Assembly (NCBI GenBank): GCA_003505905.1
Contig: DNXM01000090.1
Location: 1-8,751, forward strand
Length of the DNA: 8,751 nucleotides
Reading direction: 5' to 3'
Source of the DNA: Oscillospiraceae bacterium
GTDB lineage: Bacteria; Bacillota; Clostridia; Oscillospirales; Acutalibacteraceae
Notes under the pieces: model-generated
The model's database searches: none
Told to the model about the DNA's origin: nothing
Seen by the model: the letters and a program-made list of their open reading frames with translations, nothing else
Position numbers and translations under genes: made by a program
In this document: positions 6,770 to 8,751 of the stretch, piece after piece
Layout of the letters: each line of letters starts with the position of its first letter
Position numbering within the stretch: position 1 is the first letter of the stretch

Positions 6770-8179
6770 TTACCAGCCGACAAACCCATTGGCAAGCACC
6801 CGGAAGATATACCTGAAAAACGCAATGACCTTTTGCATTGGATTCTGTTCGATGCTTGCAGAATCCGAATCAAATACAAGATAAATCGGGGAAGGTGATG
6901 CACCGATTTGCTTCACACCGCCCTGAACATCCTTTTCGATGATATTGCCCTGCATATCGTAAATGGTGAACGGTGCATCGGGGAGCGTGATTTCCAAATC
7001 CATTTGCGACTCTGCCCAAACGACATATGCGGTTTGACCGCTTTGCGAATAGGTTGCAGCATAGGCGGATTTTTGATAAAACAGCCCGTACCGTGTTTGC
7101 TTGATAGCTGTGAGCTTTTTCCCTGCCGTCATGGAATTAAAGGTTTTTACGGCACCTGCCGACTTTTTCGGCGTAAAGTCGTTTTTGTAAAGCCCCAAAG
7201 AATTTTCATAATTCTGAACATTCAAATCAGATGAAGTGATACTGCTGTCCTGCAGCTCATAGGTAAAGTACCGGCCCTCTATGCCGTAATCCAGCAGAAA
7301 TTCATCATAAAGCACGGCGTTGCGCACAATGTATTGCGCCTGAGTCAGTTCATCAACATAACAATTCGCCCAACCCGTTTCGGTAAGCCAAACGGGCATT
7401 TTGCCATAGCCGTATTTCACCAGCACATCACGGTATTTGTCCAGCCTTTTTCTGGCTTGTTTTTCGGGGGCATTTTTTGATAAGTAGTAATGAACCGACA
7501 GACCGTCCATATACTTCCCGGCACCGGCTTTCATCATCGCATCAATAAAGTCCGTATGCAACGCAATGGAACCGCCCAGCACGGTAACATTGGGGTCATT
7601 GTGTTTAATGGTTTGGTATGCCGCTTTTAACAGTTCGGCATAATCCGCACCGGTTGCTTCTTTGGTATTAAAGCCCTTAATATCCGGCTCATTCCATATT
7701 TCATAGGCTTCAACCTTGCCTGCCAATGATTTTGACACAAAATCGACATAGCGGACATAGGCATCAAAATATTCGTCATCCGCTGTCGTTTCGGGGTTTC
7801 CGTCACGAACGGGCATAATGCAGTCCCATGAGCCGCCGGCATCCAAATCGGCTTGCGATGCCTGACCGAAATCATATATCGGGTTGCCGTAGCTTAACAC
7901 AACAAGGCACTTAATGCCTTTGTCGGTTGCCGATTTATTCCAGCTGGCGCGTTCGGGCATGGAAAGCTGATTTTTGACAGGTTCAACAGTCCACCAATTC
8001 ACCTCGTCACGCACAATCGGCACACAGGCATTAACGGCAGCCGTGCATATCTGCGATTGGCTGCGACCATGAGCCATGTGGGTACAAGCCCCGATTCCCT
8101 CGGCGTGAACCGATACCGAAAAGACTGAAAACATAAAAAGAACTGCGAAGAAAAAAGATAAAATTTTTTGCGTTTTCAC
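6770..8179 (-). CDS. Secreted clan GH-A glycoside hydrolase, GH39/PslG-like
   Basis: A 469-residue exported (beta/alpha)8-barrel glycosidase. A signal peptide (MKTQKILSFFFAVLFMFSVF..., cleavage after VHA near residue 26) leads straight into the catalytic domain. The clan GH-A retaining catalytic pair is clear: EIWNEPD (160-166) carries the acid/base Glu164 after strand 4, and WLTETGW (264-270) carries the nucleophile Glu267 after strand 7. SVHYYL (228-233) fits strand 6. Residues about 350-437 form a beta-rich C-terminal accessory domain, as in GH39-type enzymes. The last 22 residues (MQKVIAFFRYIFRVLANGFVGW, shown partly) form a basic-amphipathic helix. The substrate is uncertain: a xylosidase, an exopolysaccharide endohydrolase or another beta-glycosidase are all possible. 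Translation starts at a GTG (8177-8179) 4 nt after a good GAGGTGA site (minus strand, 8184-8190); no better ATG exists. It is the first gene of the operon with the DUF4838 gene. Confidence 0.87.
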   Translation of the reverse strand: MKTQKILSFFFAVLFMFSVFSVSVHAEGIGACTHMAHGRSQSQICTAAVNACVPIVRDEVNWWTVEPVKNQLSMPERASWNKSATDKGIKCLVVLSYGNPIYDFGQASQADLDAGGSWDCIMPVRDGNPETTADDEYFDAYVRYVDFVSKSLAGKVEAYEIWNEPDIKGFNTKEATGADYAELLKAAYQTIKHNDPNVTVLGGSIALHTDFIDAMMKAGAGKYMDGLSVHYYLSKNAPEKQARKRLDKYRDVLVKYGYGKMPVWLTETGWANCYVDELTQAQYIVRNAVLYDEFLLDYGIEGRYFTYELQDSSITSSDLNVQNYENSLGLYKNDFTPKKSAGAVKTFNSMTAGKKLTAIKQTRYGLFYQKSAYAATYSQSGQTAYVVWAESQMDLEITLPDAPFTIYDMQGNIIEKDVQGGVKQIGASPSPIYLVFDSDSASIEQNPMQKVIAFFRYIFRVLANGFVGW

Positions 8180-8196
8180 AAAATCACCTCAAAAAC

Positions 8197-8225
8197 AGTG
8201 TACCATATACGACCGATAAAATCAA
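8197..8225 (-). promoter_or_regulatory. Candidate promoter of the glycoside hydrolase/DUF4838 operon
   Basis: On the minus strand, TTGATT (8220-8225, 4 of 6) is followed by a 17-bp spacer and TACACT (8197-8202, 4 of 6). Transcription would begin near 8190, right at the GAGGTGA ribosome binding site (8184-8190), so the leader would be very short or the true start lies a little upstream. One copy of the ACCGAT repeat falls in its spacer. Confidence 0.45.
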
Positions 8226-8241
8226 CAAAACCGATTAAAAT
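8212..8241. repeat. Near-identical direct repeat at the glycoside hydrolase promoter
   Basis: ACCGATAAAATC (8212-8223) is repeated as ACCGATTAAAATT (8230-8242) at an 18-bp interval, with one extra T in the second copy. The first copy covers part of the spacer and the -35 box of the leftward promoter and the second lies just upstream. The placement suits a tandem regulator site, but two copies of an AT-rich word can be chance. Confidence 0.3.
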
Positions 8242-8272
8242 TGCAATATGACCGTCTGCTGTGATTCATACG

Positions 8273-8288
8273 AAACAATTTATTGTTT
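8273..8288. repeat. Perfect 16-bp palindrome overlapping the aldo/keto reductase -35 box (candidate operator)
   Basis: AAACAAT-TT-ATTGTTT is a perfect 7-2-7 inverted repeat. Its right arm shares two bases (8287-8288) with the -35 hexamer TTGACA of the rightward promoter. Its size, symmetry and position fit a dimeric repressor site. The ACAAT/ATTGT half-sites resemble those of MarR/OhrR-type regulators, which is only a suggestion. No regulator gene is visible in the window. Confidence 0.5.
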
Positions 8289-8315
8289 GACACAGCGAGA
8301 TTATCCATGTAAAAT
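8287..8315 (+). promoter_or_regulatory. Near-consensus sigma-70 promoter of the aldo/keto reductase gene
   Basis: A perfect -35 TTGACA (8287-8292), a 17-bp spacer and TAAAAT (8310-8315, 5 of 6) make this the best promoter in the window. Transcription would start near 8322, at the AAGGAG ribosome binding site. Such a strong promoter next to a palindrome suggests control by repression. Confidence 0.75.
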
Positions 8316-8336
8316 AGAACCAAGGAGTTGATTGTA

Positions 8337-8751
8337 ATGTTTCATTCATCAAACAGCAAATTCATTTTGAGCAACGGAGTTGAAATACCGTGCATCGGTT
8401 TCGGCACATGGCAGACGCCTACCGGTGACACGGCAAAGCAAAGTGTAAAGACAGCGCTTGACTGCGGCTACCGTCACATTGATACCGCTGCCGCTTACGG
8501 CAACGAAGAAGATGTCGGCGACGGAATAATTGCTTCCGGTGTGGCAAGAAATGAAATTTTCTTGACCACAAAGCATTGGGTAAGCGAAAGAGGCTACGAA
8601 AAAGCATTAAAAGCCATTGACGATTCACTGACAAAATTAAAAACGGATTATCTTGACTTGTACCTGATTCATTGGCCCTGCGTTGAAAAGGTTACTCCCG
8701 AATGGAAAGAAATCAACGCTTCCACTTGGGCAGGCTTTGAAAAAGCATATA
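8337..8751 (+). CDS. Aldo/keto reductase, N-terminal part (partial at right edge)
   Basis: An NADPH/NADH-dependent cytoplasmic oxidoreductase of the aldo/keto reductase superfamily, which reduces aldehydes or ketones to alcohols. The frame is open from the ATG at 8337 to the window end (138 residues), opening MFHSSNSKFILSNGVEIPCI. The catalytic tetrad is complete: Asp49 in GYRHIDTAAAYGNE (44-57), Tyr54 in the same motif, Lys79 in FLTTKHW (75-81) and His112 in LDLYLIHWP (106-114). GFGTWQ (21-26) is the usual N-terminal strand. The family is about 270-330 residues, so roughly half is missing, including the nucleotide-binding C-terminal part. AAGGAG (8322-8327) lies 9 nt before the ATG. The gene is divergent from the glycoside hydrolase operon. 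The Y-G-N-E pattern is that of the 2,5-diketo-gluconate reductase-like (YvgN/DkgA) group, but the substrate cannot be assigned. Confidence 0.93.
   Translation, partial: MFHSSNSKFILSNGVEIPCIGFGTWQTPTGDTAKQSVKTALDCGYRHIDTAAAYGNEEDVGDGIIASGVARNEIFLTTKHWVSERGYEKALKAIDDSLTKLKTDYLDLYLIHWPCVEKVTPEWKEINASTWAGFEKAY

Noticed and set aside
6739..6770. AAGC...GCTT mini-hairpin between the two glycan genes as a terminator
   Set aside because: Four base pairs without a following T tract is not enough to separate the genes.

Overview
The window looks like chromosomal DNA from an anaerobic, probably gut-dwelling member of the Clostridia (Bacillota, Oscillospiraceae/Lachnospiraceae type). The signs are an oxygen-sensitive pyruvate:ferredoxin oxidoreductase, strong AGGAGG-type ribosome binding sites, TTGACA/TATAAT-like promoters with 17-bp spacers, moderate GC content (not computed) and two exported carbohydrate-active proteins. 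No rRNA, tRNA, CRISPR array, insertion sequence or phage gene was seen.

Layout. (1) Positions 1-1108, minus strand: the first 369 residues of pyruvate:ferredoxin oxidoreductase, running off the left edge. (2) Positions 1109-1439: a divergent intergenic region with a promoter for each side, a terminator-like hairpin and a perfect inverted repeat. (3) Positions 1440-4648, plus strand: a compact three-gene operon encoding an acyl-activating adenylate-forming ligase, a stand-alone NRPS-type condensation domain and a stand-alone acyl carrier protein, closed by a strong hairpin-plus-T6 terminator. (4) Positions 8179-4776, minus strand: a two-gene operon for secreted proteins, a clan GH-A (GH39-like) glycoside hydrolase followed by a cysteine-rich DUF4838 protein. 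(5) Positions 8197-8336: a second divergent control region with a perfect 7-2-7 palindrome overlapping the -35 box of the rightward promoter. (6) Positions 8337-8751, plus strand: the N-terminal part of an aldo/keto reductase, running off the right edge.

The most interesting unit is the three-gene operon. Adenylation, carrier and condensation functions are split onto three small proteins, with no thioesterase or phosphopantetheinyl transferase beside them. The simplest model is that the ligase activates a fatty (or other carboxylic) acid, loads it on the carrier protein, and the condensation protein transfers the acyl group to a free amine, releasing an N-acyl amide. This resembles the stand-alone A/C/T clusters of human-gut Clostridia that have been reported to make fatty amides from amines and fatty acids. 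That comparison is from memory and was not checked here; the actual acyl and amine substrates cannot be read from this sequence.

The two secreted proteins probably act together on a polysaccharide or glycoconjugate outside the cell. The flanking oxidoreductases (PFOR and aldo/keto reductase) look like ordinary metabolism and probably have no direct link to the amide operon.
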